From contig NC_133666.1 in NCBI RefSeq assembly GCF_037893015.1, forward strand, positions 653,036,957-653,100,956: DNA of 64,000 nt, given 5' to 3'. The notes under the pieces are model-generated. The model saw nothing but the letters and a program-made list of their open reading frames with translations. It was not told where the DNA came from and made no database searches. Every line of letters begins with the position of its first letter. Within the stretch, counting starts at the first letter, position 1. The translations under genes and the position numbers were made by a program. This document shows, piece after piece, positions 35,591-40,200 of the stretch. Source of the DNA: Macrotis lagotis. Taxonomy: Eukaryota > Chordata > Mammalia > Peramelemorphia > Peramelidae.

Positions 35591-36520
35591 CAGAAACAGA
35601 GAGGGAGAAGAGAGAGGAAGAGAGAGACAGAGAGACAGACAGACAAGGAGAGAGAGAGGGAGATAGACACAGAAAGAAAAAGGGGGGGGGATGTGTTGGC
35701 CTCCAGTATCCCTCTCAGCTCTAAATTTGTGACCTTATGATCTCTGTTGGAGAGTGAGTGAGCATGTGTGAGAGAATGAAGGTGTGGGTTTGGCTGCATA
35801 CATGCATCCCTCTGACCCTAGGAAAAGAGCAGTCTATGTGAGTGGGAGTGAATTTTGGATGTGTAAGGCACTAGAGGGCGTGTGTACCTGAGTGTGAATT
35901 TGAGAGAGAAGGAATTTCTTTGTGTCAGAGAGACAGAGAAAGGGAGAAAATGCCAGTTTGTGTTCCATAGTAGGTGCTTAATAAGAAATTATTGAAAAAA
36001 AACTGAAAATGGAGAGGAAGAGTTGGAACGATAATCAGAGTCAGAGACTGAAACAGAGAGATGGAGAGAGAGGGACAAAGATGAAGGCAGAGAAACTGAA
36101 GCAGAAACAGAACTAGAGAGACAAAGAGCCAGAGCATAAAGGATGAGTTTACTTAGGAGAAAGTTGTAGGTAGCCTTCCTTCAGATTTTCTCTATCATTT
36201 TCTCAATAGATGGAGAGTTCTCTCAATGAGGCTTGTGAACACTTTACTGGGTGCTTTCTTCCTCAGCCTGGCATAGATTTTGGAATAGAGACTGGGCAGA
36301 ATTGTATAAAACTAGCAAGACCAATTTTCATTCCTTTTCTGGGGAGCCAGGCTGGTTCTCGGCAGGGATCATGCCCCTATAACTTTTGACCTTCCTTCCT
36401 TCATCCCTCAACTCTGTACAGGTCACCATGTGCCTACGGAGAAAGGAAGGAGATTATGAGGTCCAAAGACGAACCATCAGCTCTTACCTCTCCCACCTGG
36501 ATCTGAGGAAAATTCATTGA
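5497..36520 (+). CDS. MUC16: MUC16 (CA125 mucin), 3' portion: 26 exons, five SEA domains, TM, cytoplasmic tail
   Basis: MUC16 is a giant type I membrane mucin of wet epithelia; its shed ectodomain is the CA125 antigen. Joined exons: 5497-5532, 6250-6321, 6858-6923, 7161-7285, 7866-7933, 8341-8513, 10139-10174, 10933-11001, 11374-11439, 11676-11800, 11913-11980, 12372-12544, 18282-18317, 19110-19178, 19496-19620, 19709-19776, 20258-20430, 21937-22067, 29787-29854, 30663-30811, 31661-31824, 33127-33194, 34119-34291, 34650-34691, 35418-35497, 36422-36520. All introns are GT-AG and the phases chain to one open frame (2522 nt). Evidence for MUC16: repeated L-N-F-T-I-T-N-L SEA starts, S/T-G-C motifs, the L-G-P-Y-T-L-D-K SEA ends, a MUC16-like transmembrane helix, and a tail ending with a conserved Y-x-S-H-L-D-L element. 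The exon modules (36/66-72/125/68/173 nt) match the known MUC16 SEA repeat structure. The gene continues left of the window. Confidence 0.95.
6250..6321 (+). CDS. MUC16: MUC16 exon 2: 72-nt Ser/Thr/Pro linker
   Basis: Encodes a Ser/Thr/Pro-rich stretch (P-G-L-Q-T-S-P-S-S-S-A-T-S-P); phase 1 to 1, donor gtaggaatgg. The acceptor is a tandem CAGCAG (6244-6249), so the exon could also start three bases earlier, at 6247. The intron just downstream resembles those after exons 8 and 14, as expected of duplicated modules. Confidence 0.85.
6858..6923 (+). CDS. MUC16: MUC16 exon 3: second Ser/Thr linker, 66 nt
   Basis: Acceptor 'aataacttcag', donor 'gtatca'; phase 1 to 1. Same length and ending (S-I-T-T, then a split codon) as exon 9, which supports it although the acceptor tract is weak. 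Confidence 0.75.
7161..7285 (+). CDS. MUC16: MUC16 exon 4: SEA-1, N-terminal part
   Basis: 125 nt, phase 1 to 0. Encodes the SEA start T-L-N-F-T-I-T-N-L-V-Y-T-A-D-M-G and K-F-N-T-T-E-K-I-L-Q-H-L. The N-F-T and N-T-T triplets are N-glycosylation sequons typical of MUC16 SEA domains. Confidence 0.93.
7286..7865. repeat. Two MIR-type fragments in intron
   Basis: About 7440-7625 is a minus-oriented MIR-like core ending '...gatacctagctgctac'. About 7680-7830 is a plus-oriented MIR with 'gatcttgggcaagtcactt'. Family assignment is by eye. Confidence 0.5.
7866..7933 (+). CDS. MUC16: MUC16 exon 5: SEA-1, middle part
   Basis: 68 nt, phase 0 to 2. Encodes L-D-T-L-F-R-N-S-S-I-S-S-L-Y-S-G-C-R-V-I-S-L-R; the Cys is the first of the conserved SEA disulfide pair. 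Confidence 0.92.
8341..8513 (+). CDS. MUC16: MUC16 exon 6: SEA-1, C-terminal part
   Basis: 173 nt, phase 2 to 1. Encodes A-T-G-V-N-T-V-C (second disulfide Cys), D-R-E-R-V-Y-W-E-L and the domain end L-G-P-Y-T-L-D-K-N-N-F-Y-L-N-G. I chose the acceptor at 8339-8340 by alignment with exon 12; a second in-frame AG at 8345-8346 would drop two residues. Confidence 0.92.
8750..8990 (+). repeat. Intron block homologous to the intron upstream of exon 12
   Basis: Shares long similarity with 12163-12350, for example 'attttgtga(a/g)attattagctg' and 'tctggcatc....ctagtac'. Here it lies downstream of a 173-nt SEA exon, whereas in the next module it lies immediately upstream of one. Confidence 0.7.
9016..9255 (+). 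mobile_element. SINE with RTE/BovB-type tail, plus
   Basis: Starts 'gggcagccaggtagtacagt', carries the core 'gagcaagtcacttaactg', then 'ccaagaaaaccccaaacagg' and the RTE-like terminus 'actgaaacaactgaataac'. Confidence 0.75.
9256..10138. other. Intron remainder: TA/TG-rich stretch and dispersed element
   Basis: About 9260-9450 is an AT/TG-rich low-complexity stretch. About 9455-9640 resembles the dispersed element seen also at 12.6-13.3 and 48.0-48.7 kb. I see nothing recognisable in 9650-10138. Confidence 0.4.
10139..10174 (+). CDS. MUC16: MUC16 exon 7: 36-nt linker
   Basis: Acceptor 'ggtttctag', donor 'gtaagtgtttt'. Encodes G-Y-N-E-H-D-S-T-L-P-S-P. Flanking intron similarity to exon 13 supports it. 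Confidence 0.88.
10175..10932. other. Intron, nothing recognised
   Basis: About 760 bp without a recognised repeat or exon. An open stretch of about 290 bp (10354-10644) shows no mucin or other domain signature and no matching splice phases. Confidence 0.5.
10933..11001 (+). CDS. MUC16: MUC16 exon 8: 69-nt Ser/Thr linker
   Basis: Acceptor 'tttttatgcag', donor 'gtaggaatg'; phase 1 to 1. Encodes S-A-S-T-S-S-T-S-L-G-S, a likely O-glycosylated spacer. Confidence 0.88.
11002..11373. other. Intron with L2-like 3' end
   Basis: About 11200-11265 resembles the L2 terminus ('cctggcatagagtagatg...aataaatacttg'). The rest is unassigned. Confidence 0.4.
11374..11439 (+). CDS. MUC16: MUC16 exon 9: 66-nt second linker
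   Basis: Long T-rich tract then 'aatcaatcag'; donor 'gtagag'; phase 1 to 1. Encodes P-V-Q-T-T-F-I-P-S-T-S-L-A-P-S-S. Paralogue of exon 3. Confidence 0.85.
11676..11800 (+). CDS. MUC16: MUC16 exon 10: SEA-2, N-terminal part
   Basis: 125 nt, phase 1 to 0. Encodes I-L-N-F-T-I-T-N-L-H-Y-T-E-D-L-G and K-F-N-N-T-E-R-I-L-K-R-L. Confidence 0.94.
11913..11980 (+). CDS. MUC16: MUC16 exon 11: SEA-2, middle part
   Basis: 68 nt, phase 0 to 2. Encodes L-N-T-L-F-K-K-S-S-I-S-N-F-Y-T-G-C-K-V-T-S-L-R, with the conserved Cys. Confidence 0.94.
12163..12350 (+). repeat. Intron block duplicated at 8750-8990
   Basis: Partner of the 8750-8990 block; here it ends about 20 bp before the exon 12 acceptor. Confidence 0.7.
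12372..12544 (+). CDS. MUC16: MUC16 exon 12: SEA-2, C-terminal part
   Basis: 173 nt, phase 2 to 1. Encodes I-G-V-D-V-V-C-T-H-W, L-D-R-E-K-V-Y-W-E-L and L-G-P-Y-I-L-D-K-D-S-L-Y-L-N-G. Confidence 0.94.
12575..13340. repeat. Old dispersed element, unclassified
   Basis: Carries phrases shared with the 48.0-48.7 kb copy ('agacctcattcagaagatgg...cttgaattggg' type). It looks like an ancient interspersed repeat, which I cannot assign to a class by eye. The short open frames in it are not convincing as genes. Confidence 0.45.
13655..13915 (-). mobile_element. SINE with RTE/BovB-type tail, minus
   Basis: Begins with the reverse of the tail ('ttgttgttcagtcatttc'), then 'ggcaaagatactggagcag' and the reversed core '(a)agtgacttgcccaatgtcac', ending at 'actgagccatctagtcac'. 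Confidence 0.75.
13916..15114. other. Large intron part: MIR-like fragment and SINE remnant
   Basis: About 14080-14290 is MIR-like ('taagtgacttgtccatgatc'). About 14978-15055 is a short remnant of a marsupial SINE ('ggggagtagctcagtggcac'). I recognise nothing in 14300-14970. Confidence 0.4.
15115..15270 (-). mobile_element. Marsupial core-SINE, minus, with 12-bp TSD
   Basis: Reads T-rich tail, 'ggggttaagtgg...gcccaaggccacacagctag', then 'ccactgtgccacctagctgc'. Flanked by 'gaagattatctt' at 15103-15114 and 15271-15282. Confidence 0.9.
15640..15875 (-). mobile_element. L1 3' fragment, minus, old
   Basis: Resembles the reverse of the L1 ORF2 end ('...ttccaattctttgctaccac...'), diverged relative to the copies at 35-1092 and 16073-17390. 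Confidence 0.55.
15891..16057 (+). mobile_element. Marsupial core-SINE, plus, with 15-bp TSD
   Basis: 'ggggcagctaggtggtgcag...gagtcaggagtacc...cttgggcaagtcacttaac' followed by an A-rich tail. Flanked by perfect 'aatagtttatttcaa' at 15876-15890 and 16058-16072. Confidence 0.92.
16073..17740 (-). mobile_element. L1 LINE 3' part, minus, interrupted by a SINE
   Basis: The minus strand encodes L1 ORF2 C-terminal residues (M-W-H-M-I-M-I-E-Y-Y-Y-A-I-R-N-D near 16500). The L1 3'-UTR is to the left (16073-16300) and further ORF2 remnants reach about 17740. A core-SINE splits it at 17401-17561. Confidence 0.75.
17401..17561 (-). mobile_element. Marsupial core-SINE, minus, with 10-bp TSD
   Basis: Typical reversed SINE with 'gttaagtggcttgcccaagg' and 'ccactgtgccacctagccgc'. 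Flanked by 'aacagttttt' at 17391-17400 and 17562-17571. Confidence 0.88.
17741..18281. other. Intron end with L2-like terminus
   Basis: About 18120-18235 resembles the L2 3' end ('atgctccttgagggcagaatc...tagtgcatggtaggtgcttg'). An open stretch at 17737-18075 has no domain signature. The rest is unassigned. Confidence 0.45.
18282..18317 (+). CDS. MUC16: MUC16 exon 13: 36-nt linker
   Basis: Acceptor 'ttggtttccag', donor 'gtaagtgtttt'. Encodes G-Y-N-A-Q-N-L-P-Q-P-S-T; phase 1 to 1. Confidence 0.9.
18318..19109. other. Intron with (CA)n
   Basis: Mostly unassigned. It contains a (CA)20 microsatellite at 18913-18952, followed by an 'attc...aggcaaacatttatttagc' fragment that looks like the start of a dispersed element. 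Confidence 0.6.
18913..18952. repeat. (CA)20 microsatellite
   Basis: Uninterrupted 40-bp AC/CA tract in the intron before exon 14. Confidence 0.97.
19110..19178 (+). CDS. MUC16: MUC16 exon 14: 69-nt Thr/Pro linker
   Basis: Acceptor 'tttctgcag', donor 'gtaagaaa'; phase 1 to 1. Encodes P-G-L-T-T-I-P-P-S-P-I-S-L-E-P-T-G-P-G-H. Unlike the previous two modules, I find no second linker exon before the SEA exon. Confidence 0.87.
19429..19489. repeat. (TC)n microsatellite forming the polypyrimidine tract of exon 15
   Basis: About 30 TC units end six bases before the 'tgcag' acceptor-proximal sequence, so the repeat itself is the splice polypyrimidine tract of the SEA-3 first exon. Confidence 0.95.
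19496..19620 (+). CDS. MUC16: MUC16 exon 15: SEA-3, N-terminal part
   Basis: 125 nt, phase 1 to 0. Encodes F-T-L-N-F-T-I-T-N-L-P-Y-T-E-D-M-G-H and K-F-N-N-M-E-K-D-L-Q-Q-L; the second sequon of the other domains is lost (N-N-M). Confidence 0.94.
19709..19776 (+). CDS. MUC16: MUC16 exon 16: SEA-3, middle part
   Basis: 68 nt, phase 0 to 2. Encodes L-G-P-L-F-R-K-T-S-I-G-L-Y-Y-T-G-C-G-L-I-S-L-R. Confidence 0.94.
19777..20257. other. Intron, nothing recognised
   Basis: 481 bp between SEA-3 exons. Its start and its 'aacatgatttcccttgtt' phrase resemble the equivalent introns of the other modules. Confidence 0.5.
20258..20430 (+). CDS. MUC16: MUC16 exon 17: SEA-3, C-terminal part
   Basis: 173 nt, phase 2 to 1. 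Encodes K-D-G-S-A-T-G-V-D-A-I-C, R-V-Y-K-E-L and L-G-P-Y-T-L-D-K-D-S-L-C-L-N-G. An extra Cys replaces the usual Tyr near the end (S-L-C-L-N-G). Confidence 0.94.
20431..21936. other. Intron with SINE and MIR fragment
   Basis: Holds the SINE at 21348-21502 and a plus-oriented MIR-like fragment at about 21740-21905 ('catctgtaaaataaagtttg'). The remainder is unassigned. Confidence 0.5.
21348..21502 (+). mobile_element. Marsupial core-SINE, plus, with 11-bp TSD
   Basis: 'ggtggctaggtggcgcagtg...cttgggcaagccacttaac' with an A-rich tail, flanked by 'aaatgaatata' at 21337-21347 and 21503-21513. A local 'acctagct' duplication occurs within its core. Confidence 0.9.
21937..22067 (+). CDS. MUC16: MUC16 exon 18: linker fused to SEA-4 N-terminal part
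   Basis: 131 nt, phase 1 to 0. Begins G-Y-S-S-Q-S-I-P-G-Q-G and continues Y-Q-L-D-F-R-I-I-N-Q-N-L-S-N-P-D-P, then L-Q-R-D-I-Q-D-K. This is the divergent penultimate MUC16 SEA, lacking the L-N-F-T-I-T-N-L start. As I recall human MUC16, the corresponding region reads Y-Q-I-N-F-H-I-V-N-W-N-L-S-N-P-D-P. Confidence 0.93.
22235..22748 (+). mobile_element. L2 LINE 3' part, plus
   Basis: Contains L2-type phrases ('ctagtgatttcctattgagt', 'tcttccaggaatctttctct', 'agactgtgaaattccatgaa'). A core-SINE then cuts into its end. Confidence 0.7.
22749..22900 (-). mobile_element. Marsupial core-SINE, minus, with 14-bp TSD
   Basis: Reversed SINE ('ggttaagtggcttgcccaag', 'ctgcaccacctagccacccc') flanked by perfect 'tgtctcccagtcta' at 22735-22748 and 22901-22914. 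Confidence 0.92.
22915..23830. other. Intron, unassigned, with short (TA)n
   Basis: No recognised exon or repeat except an AT tract at about 23726-23758. Confidence 0.4.
23830..25660 (+). mobile_element. L3/CR1-type LINE, plus, degraded
   Basis: About 25290-25560 carries the hallmark CR1/L3 region (frame with F-R-N-I-V-F-S-S-R-Y-C type residues; 'ggaatattgtattcagttcc', 'gaataagagaagcctggtgg'). Upstream, 24890-24990 encodes a broken L-A-L-R-Y-L-T-F-F-Like RT segment. A 116-codon open frame at 23867-24217 is plausibly part of the same element. An RTE-tailed SINE interrupts it. Confidence 0.6.
24578..24830 (-). mobile_element. SINE with RTE/BovB-type tail, minus
   Basis: 'attgttcagttatttgtcag...ggcaaagatactggagtgg' with the reversed core 'catatcacacagctagtag'. 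Inserted in the L3/CR1-like element. Confidence 0.7.
25661..28967. other. Large SEA-4 intron: MIR fragments and simple repeats
   Basis: MIR-like fragments lie at about 25870-25990, 26390-26570, 27195-27345 and 28010-28165. A diverged (ATCC)n lies at 26870-27000, (CA)n at 27610-27644 and (TG)n at 28165-28215. Pieces of the unclassified dispersed element lie at about 27010-27160 and 28270-28440. No exon is visible. Confidence 0.5.
28968..29640 (+). repeat. About 670-bp purine (GA/GGA)-rich tract
   Basis: The + strand is almost purely A and G over this span, a polypurine-polypyrimidine tract with mixed GAGA, GGGA and GGAA motifs. It lies in the SEA-4 intron, ending about 150 bp before exon 19. 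Long open frames on both strands here are artefacts of composition. Confidence 0.95.
29787..29854 (+). CDS. MUC16: MUC16 exon 19: SEA-4, middle part
   Basis: 68 nt, phase 0 to 2, acceptor 'tctctttcag'. Encodes Q-L-Y-S-S-S-Q-L-Q-D-R-F-R-Y-C-L-I-T-G-L-R. Same size and phase as the middle exon of every other SEA module. Confidence 0.93.
29855..30662. other. Intron, nothing recognised
   Basis: 808 bp without a recognised repeat or exon. Confidence 0.5.
30663..30811 (+). CDS. MUC16: MUC16 exon 20: SEA-4, C-terminal part with G-S-V-L-V motif
   Basis: 149 nt, phase 2 to 1. Encodes V-G-S-V-L-V-T-C-N-C-S-F, then S-S-N-L-D-P, V-F-L-D-R-T-R-N-A-T and H-W-L-G-D-S-Y-K-L. It aligns with MUC1-type SEA cores around the autoproteolytic G-S-V-V-V. 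N-A-T is an N-glycosylation sequon. Confidence 0.93.
31070..31315 (+). repeat. Diverged tandem array, units about 35-40 bp
   Basis: Five to six imperfect units built on 'agaatgtcagag.ttgga' followed by a 'ttagaa.acagaatgt' step, in the intron before exon 21. Confidence 0.7.
31661..31824 (+). CDS. MUC16: MUC16 exon 21: linker plus SEA-5 N-terminal part
   Basis: 164 nt, phase 1 to 0. Encodes a linker L-D-L-A-L-P-L-S-T-A-K-P, then F-R-L-N-F-T-I-T-N-L-L-Y-S-Q-D-L and K-Y-Q-E-K-K-N-S-I-K-N-A. Corresponds to the membrane-proximal human SEA (Y-S-Q-D, N-Y-Q-R-N-K-R-N-I from memory). Confidence 0.95.
32225..32380 (+). repeat. MIR-type fragment, plus
   Basis: 'gagtcaggaagacctgagtt' plus the degraded core 'cagcaagccacttctataaa'. 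Confidence 0.5.
32662..32815 (+). mobile_element. Marsupial core-SINE, plus, diverged
   Basis: 'ggggcaactaggtgatgcag...cttaataattactcagtggg' ending in an A/C-rich tail. Older than the copies with perfect TSDs. Confidence 0.8.
33127..33194 (+). CDS. MUC16: MUC16 exon 22: SEA-5, middle part
   Basis: 68 nt, phase 0 to 2. Encodes L-N-Q-L-F-K-N-S-S-I-K-S-Y-F-S-G-C-E-V-K-T-L-R, very close to the human membrane-proximal SEA. Confidence 0.95.
33629..33850 (+). repeat. 34/35-bp minisatellite, six units plus a partial
   Basis: Units start at 33629, 33664, 33699, 33733, 33768 and 33802 (lengths 35, 35, 34, 35, 34, 35), with a partial unit from 33837. Each has '(a)agctttta' at its start and 'ttcatcagccattca' or a variant at its end. 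It sits between two fragments of a dispersed element (about 33450-33628 and 33840-33930) in the intron between exons 22 and 23. Confidence 0.85.
34119..34291 (+). CDS. MUC16: MUC16 exon 23: SEA-5, C-terminal part
   Basis: 173 nt, phase 2 to 1. Encodes N-H-T-G-V-D-S-L-C-D-F, V-Y-E-E-F-L-R-L-T-N-N-G-T-Q-L-Q-N-F and T-L-D-R-N-S-V-L-V-D-G. Two sequons (N-H-T, N-G-T). The dibasic R-R of the human membrane-proximal domain, as I recall it, is not present here (T-R-A-Q-S-F-D-R). Confidence 0.95.
34292..35417. other. Introns around exon 24, nothing recognised
   Basis: Apart from exon 24 I see no repeat or exon. A 152-codon open frame at 34751-35209 shows no domain signature and no splice continuity. 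Confidence 0.5.
34650..34691 (+). CDS. MUC16: MUC16 exon 24: 42-nt juxtamembrane stalk
   Basis: Acceptor 'tctgtcctcag', donor 'gtgagt'; phase 1 to 1. Encodes G-Y-S-T-N-R-L-D-G-T-T-K-K-T, matching the human G-Y-S-P-N-R stalk start. Confidence 0.88.
35418..35497 (+). CDS. MUC16: MUC16 exon 25: transmembrane helix
   Basis: 80 nt, phase 1 to 0. Encodes D-L-P-Y-W-A-I-I-L-I-C-L-A-I-L-L-G-L-I-V then T-L-I-C-C-F-V, a single membrane span equivalent to human D-L-P-F-W-A-V. Juxtamembrane cysteines could be palmitoylated (inference). Confidence 0.96.
35541..35690 (+). repeat. (GT)23 followed by GA-rich tract
   Basis: Pure GT at 35541-35586, then a purine-rich GAGA stretch to about 35690, starting 43 bp after the donor of the transmembrane exon. 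Confidence 0.95.
35691..36421. other. Last intron, remainder
   Basis: Unassigned apart from further GAGA-rich low-complexity DNA at about 35930-36130. Confidence 0.5.
36422..36520 (+). CDS. MUC16: MUC16 exon 26: cytoplasmic tail and stop
   Basis: Acceptor 'ctctgtacag'; 32 residues then TGA. V-T-M-C-L-R-R-K-E-G-D-Y-E-V-Q gives the basic stop-transfer cluster and a conserved Tyr. It ends S-Y-L-S-H-L-D-L-R-K-I-H, close to the human S-H-L-D-L ending. Confidence 0.96.
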   Translation, partial: VTMCLRRKEGDYEVQRRTISSYLSHLDLRKIH

Positions 36521-36640
36521 TAATGAACTGTGATGGAGATGTAGCAGAGTGAACCCAGGCACCTTGGCCCCTGGCCCTGGCCACAGCCCATGAGTGGGCT
36601 GGGCTTGGGTTGGAATAAACACTGGGCCTTGCTCATTCTG
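36521..36640 (+). other. MUC16: MUC16 3' UTR (short)
   Basis: About 120 nt from the stop to the expected cleavage site. Cleavage is inferred 15-30 nt after the AATAAA, ahead of T/G-rich 'ttctgtattgg'. Confidence 0.7.
36614..36619 (+). promoter_or_regulatory. MUC16: Polyadenylation signal AATAAA of MUC16
   Basis: Canonical hexamer in 'ttggaataaacactgg', 94 nt after the stop codon. Confidence 0.85.
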
Positions 36641-37206
36641 TATTGGCCAGAATCCTGACTCTGCCTCTTTTTTTTACCATTTGTCCTAACATGGGTGACT
36701 CTTTAGGAGAGCCTATGGGAACTGAAGAGAGATGTCACTCCTCTGGGATCTGGGGTCCATGACACCCCTCAAGAGGGTCATCAGTCTTCTCTGGCAGTCT
36801 GCCCTGCTCTCATCTATCCCATTTTATTGTCAAAGGCATGGAAGATAACTTGGAGAATGAAGAGCCCAGGCCCCACATTGATCCTGAAAACAATGGCTAG
36901 AGCTAATAGACCAGACAGGCACAATTTTCTCACTCCAGTCATACACTACTGTAGTAACCTGAATTTAGGAGACCTGCGAACACATTAGGCACATTGATGC
37001 CAGGACCCTCCAAATCTGAGATTCCCCAGATCCCTGGCCTCATATCAACAATCATCAACCCTGGTCTCTCCCTTTCCCACTGTGACCTGCCACTGGAATA
37101 GGACGAACCATCTCTATTTCCTAAGAACTCCTGGCCCACCAGTTTCACATCACCCTTGCTCAAACTCCTAGCCTGCTATTCCTCCACAGCCTCCATTTTG
37201 CCCCTT
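36641..37206. other. Intergenic, nothing recognised
   Basis: No repeat or gene recognised in this stretch after the MUC16 3' end. Confidence 0.5.
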
Positions 37207-37230
37207 TCATCCATCCATCCATCCATCCAT

Positions 37231-37266
<36 letters not shown>

Positions 37267-37362
37267 CCATCCATCCTTTCATCCATCCATCCATCCATCC
37301 ATCCATCCATCCATCCATCCTTTCATCCTTCCATCCATCCGTCCATCCATCCTTCCATCCAT
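37207..37362. repeat. (ATCC)n tetranucleotide microsatellite
   Basis: About 39 CATC/CCAT units over 156 bp with a few T or G substitutions. Open frames across it (I-H-P-S repeats) are artefacts. Confidence 0.96.
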
Positions 37363-37939
37363 AAGATCCCCTGGCTGCTTTCTGTCTCACCCTACTGTTT
37401 ACTGTGACCACCTCATCAGACTCCAAACTTCTCACTATCCTCCCTGTCTTGACGCATTCACCAGACCCTCATGACTTTGACCTATGACCTTCCCCCTTTT
37501 ATGACCAACCTCTTCCTATGACTTTCCCCTAAACCTCACATTCTCCTTTACCCAAGGCTATCCCACACTGACCTCATCCTTCCACCTGTGATAAAGCTAC
37601 CCCTTCCATTAGTTCTAGCTTGATCCCCTGTGTGATCCTTCTTTGGCCAATAGAATTGAGAGATTTGGGCTCCACAAACCAAGGAAGATCCCCTCCATCC
37701 CTCTTTAAGCCTTTGGGGAGATTCTTCCTTATTATATCCATCCTTGAATTCTCATGTCTCATGTCTCATGCCTCAAGGCAACATCATAGGCTCCCTAAGA
37801 CCTCAATTCTTGATTCATTTTTGACCCTCTTCAATAGGGGGAGGGAACTTAAGAGATCATCTCTACTTTTATTTGACAGCAGAGAAATCTGAAACTCAAT
37901 TGCCCATGATCACTCAAGTAGTAACAGGACTTGAATTCC
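37363..37939. other. Intergenic, mostly unassigned
   Basis: About 37830-37935 may be a MIR-like fragment. The rest is unrecognised. Confidence 0.35.
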
Positions 37940-38185
37940 AGGGCAGTTGGGTAGTACAGTGGTTAAGAGTGCCAGGTCTGGGGTCATGAAGACCTGAGTT
38001 CAATTTGGCCTCAGATACTTAACTGGCTGTGTGACCCTGGGCAAGTTACTTTACCCTATTTGTTTTCTCATCTGTAAAATGAGTTGAAGGAAATGGCAAG
38101 CCACTCTAGTATTTTTGGCCAAGAAAACCCCAGATGGAGTCATGAGGACTTGGGCATAATTGAAACAAATGAACAACTGAATGTC
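37940..38185 (+). mobile_element. SINE with RTE/BovB-type tail, plus
   Basis: 'gggcagttgggtagtacagt...gggcaagttactttacc...ggccaagaaaaccccagatg' and a terminus near 'caaatgaacaactgaatg'. Confidence 0.75.
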
Positions 38186-39060
38186 AGTGTAGGAATTCCC
38201 TCTTTCTATTATCTCCCTAATAGGGCCTCATATTCACCAGGAATTTTCCAGGGTGGGTAGTAGAACTGGAAGAATTAGACTTCAAAGGCTTCCCCAATCC
38301 TGGAAGGGAAGGAAAAGGACTTGGGAAGACTCTCCTTACATCAAGTAATAATGAGGGCAGGTCTATGGAGAGGAGACATAATTCCCACTTTGATCCTCCA
38401 TCCAAAGGCTGGGGAGGAAGAGACCTGTTTCCTAAAGCAAAGATTCTAGGGCTAAGGACCACCCACAGATGAGGCCTGCTGAAAAAACATTGCCCCTTCA
38501 GATATGGTTTCTTCCTTCTCAGAGACTTCAGGATAAAGATCAAACCCAAATGAGGGAGCAGCAATTGTTAGGGTCAAGGTCAAGTTAGATGGAGAGCAGG
38601 GACATGCTCTTTTAAATCTGGGATTGACAGAGGGAATTGTTCCCTTAGAGTCCATCTATTGAGAATATATTCATATATTGAGAGCTGGCTCCAGACTGTG
38701 CGCAGCTACAACCAGAGTCTGCTTTTCAAACCCCAGCCTCCCCTGACTCCCATCCCTACGTTTCTGTCACTGTCCTATCCATACAGCCAAGAGAGGAATT
38801 GCAAAGTTGGGGCTGACCACAAGTCTTATATCTCCAAAGAATGCATTAAGTTCCTTTAAAAAGAAAACCTTTAACAGACATTTAATTTTATCTCCTTCCT
38901 ACCAAAACCTTCAGCCCCCACTGAAAAACAGGTCAAAAAACCCTTGTAACAACTATGCAGAGTCAAAACAATTTTCCACACTGACCAAATGTCTCATTGT
39001 GCCTCAAGTCTGCCACCCTCTGAGGAGATGGATAGCTTGCTTCATCACTGGCACTTGGGG
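38186..39060. other. Intergenic, nothing recognised
   Basis: No repeat or gene identified by eye. Confidence 0.4.
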
Positions 39061-40200
39061 TGCTAACTACACTGATCAGAGTTCTTAAAATTTTTCCAAG
39101 TCCTTTGTCATACTATGTTGTTGAGTAAACTATAAATATTTCCAGTTCTGCTCACTTCACCTGGGATCTGTTCATATAAATCTTCCCAGATTTCTCTCAT
39201 CCTTTTGTCATTTCTTCCAGGGCAATCATAGTTCATGACATGCATTGGCTATAATTTGTTCAGACATTCCTTTCACTCAGCCAGAAGGGCAATTGTGCCA
39301 ACCCAATAAACTAGGACACACATGGCATGCCAGCAAGTTGTTGCTTGGCTGCTATCCTTCTGTGAATAGAGAGGACCTCAAGACAAGGTTTGCTATTCTC
39401 CATCCGGATAGCCCTCAAATGAATTGACTTCGTTCCAGAATTCCTAGTTTGGGGGACTTTCAATAAAAGAAAAATAGCTCAGTGGTCAAGTTGAAAGAGA
39501 TAAAATCAGCTACAATTAGCTTTAAAATAAAAAATTTATGTTGTGTGGATTGATATTTTGGTGGAAATCTTAGTACAGATTTCATAATGTCTATTCTGTG
39601 TGTTATAAAACTTCCAGATTCGCAAAACCCAGTTAGACTTCCTAGGCAAAACTCCTTGGCCATAATTTTCTACAAAATTTGTAGCAGATGTCAGAATTGT
39701 CTCTGCTCCCATACATAAATACACACACATACACATATAACTAGAGAGAGATATCATTTAGAAAAACACAGGTACTCCAACTTGTACAGCTAATGCACCT
39801 CCAGGGATGTAAGGAAAGGGGTTTTTAGAGTCTCCATACTTGGTGCCTTTATAGCAATTTCTTTTTTAAAGATACTATTTTATTTTTCACAATTACATGT
39901 AAAGAAAATTTTAGTATTTTTTAATTTTTTTGAGTACCAAATTTTCTTCCTCTCTTCCTTGTTCGCCCCTCCCTGAGATAGCAAGCAATTTAATATGGAT
40001 TATACATGTATAATTATGCAAAACATATTTCCTTATTAGCTATGCTATAAAAGAAGATACACACCCAAAGAAATAAAACAGAAAATAAAAATAAAGTGAA
40101 AAGAATATGCTTTGATCTGCATTCAGACTTCATCAATTTTTAATCTTGATGTTGGAATTTTCTTGGATCAATGCTTTACAGAAATTTCTGGGACCTTTCA
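39061..40200 (-). mobile_element. L1 3' fragments, minus
   Basis: About 39100-39260 ('agttctgctcacttcacctg' to 'tcagacattcctttcac') and about 39855-40200 ('atacatgtataattatgcaa') match the minus-oriented L1 3' ends at 16.1, 45.2 and 55.8 kb. The DNA between them is unassigned. Confidence 0.55.

Noticed and set aside
37156..37435. I-H-P-S and D-G-W-M repeat peptides
   Set aside because: Translation of the ATCC microsatellite on either strand.
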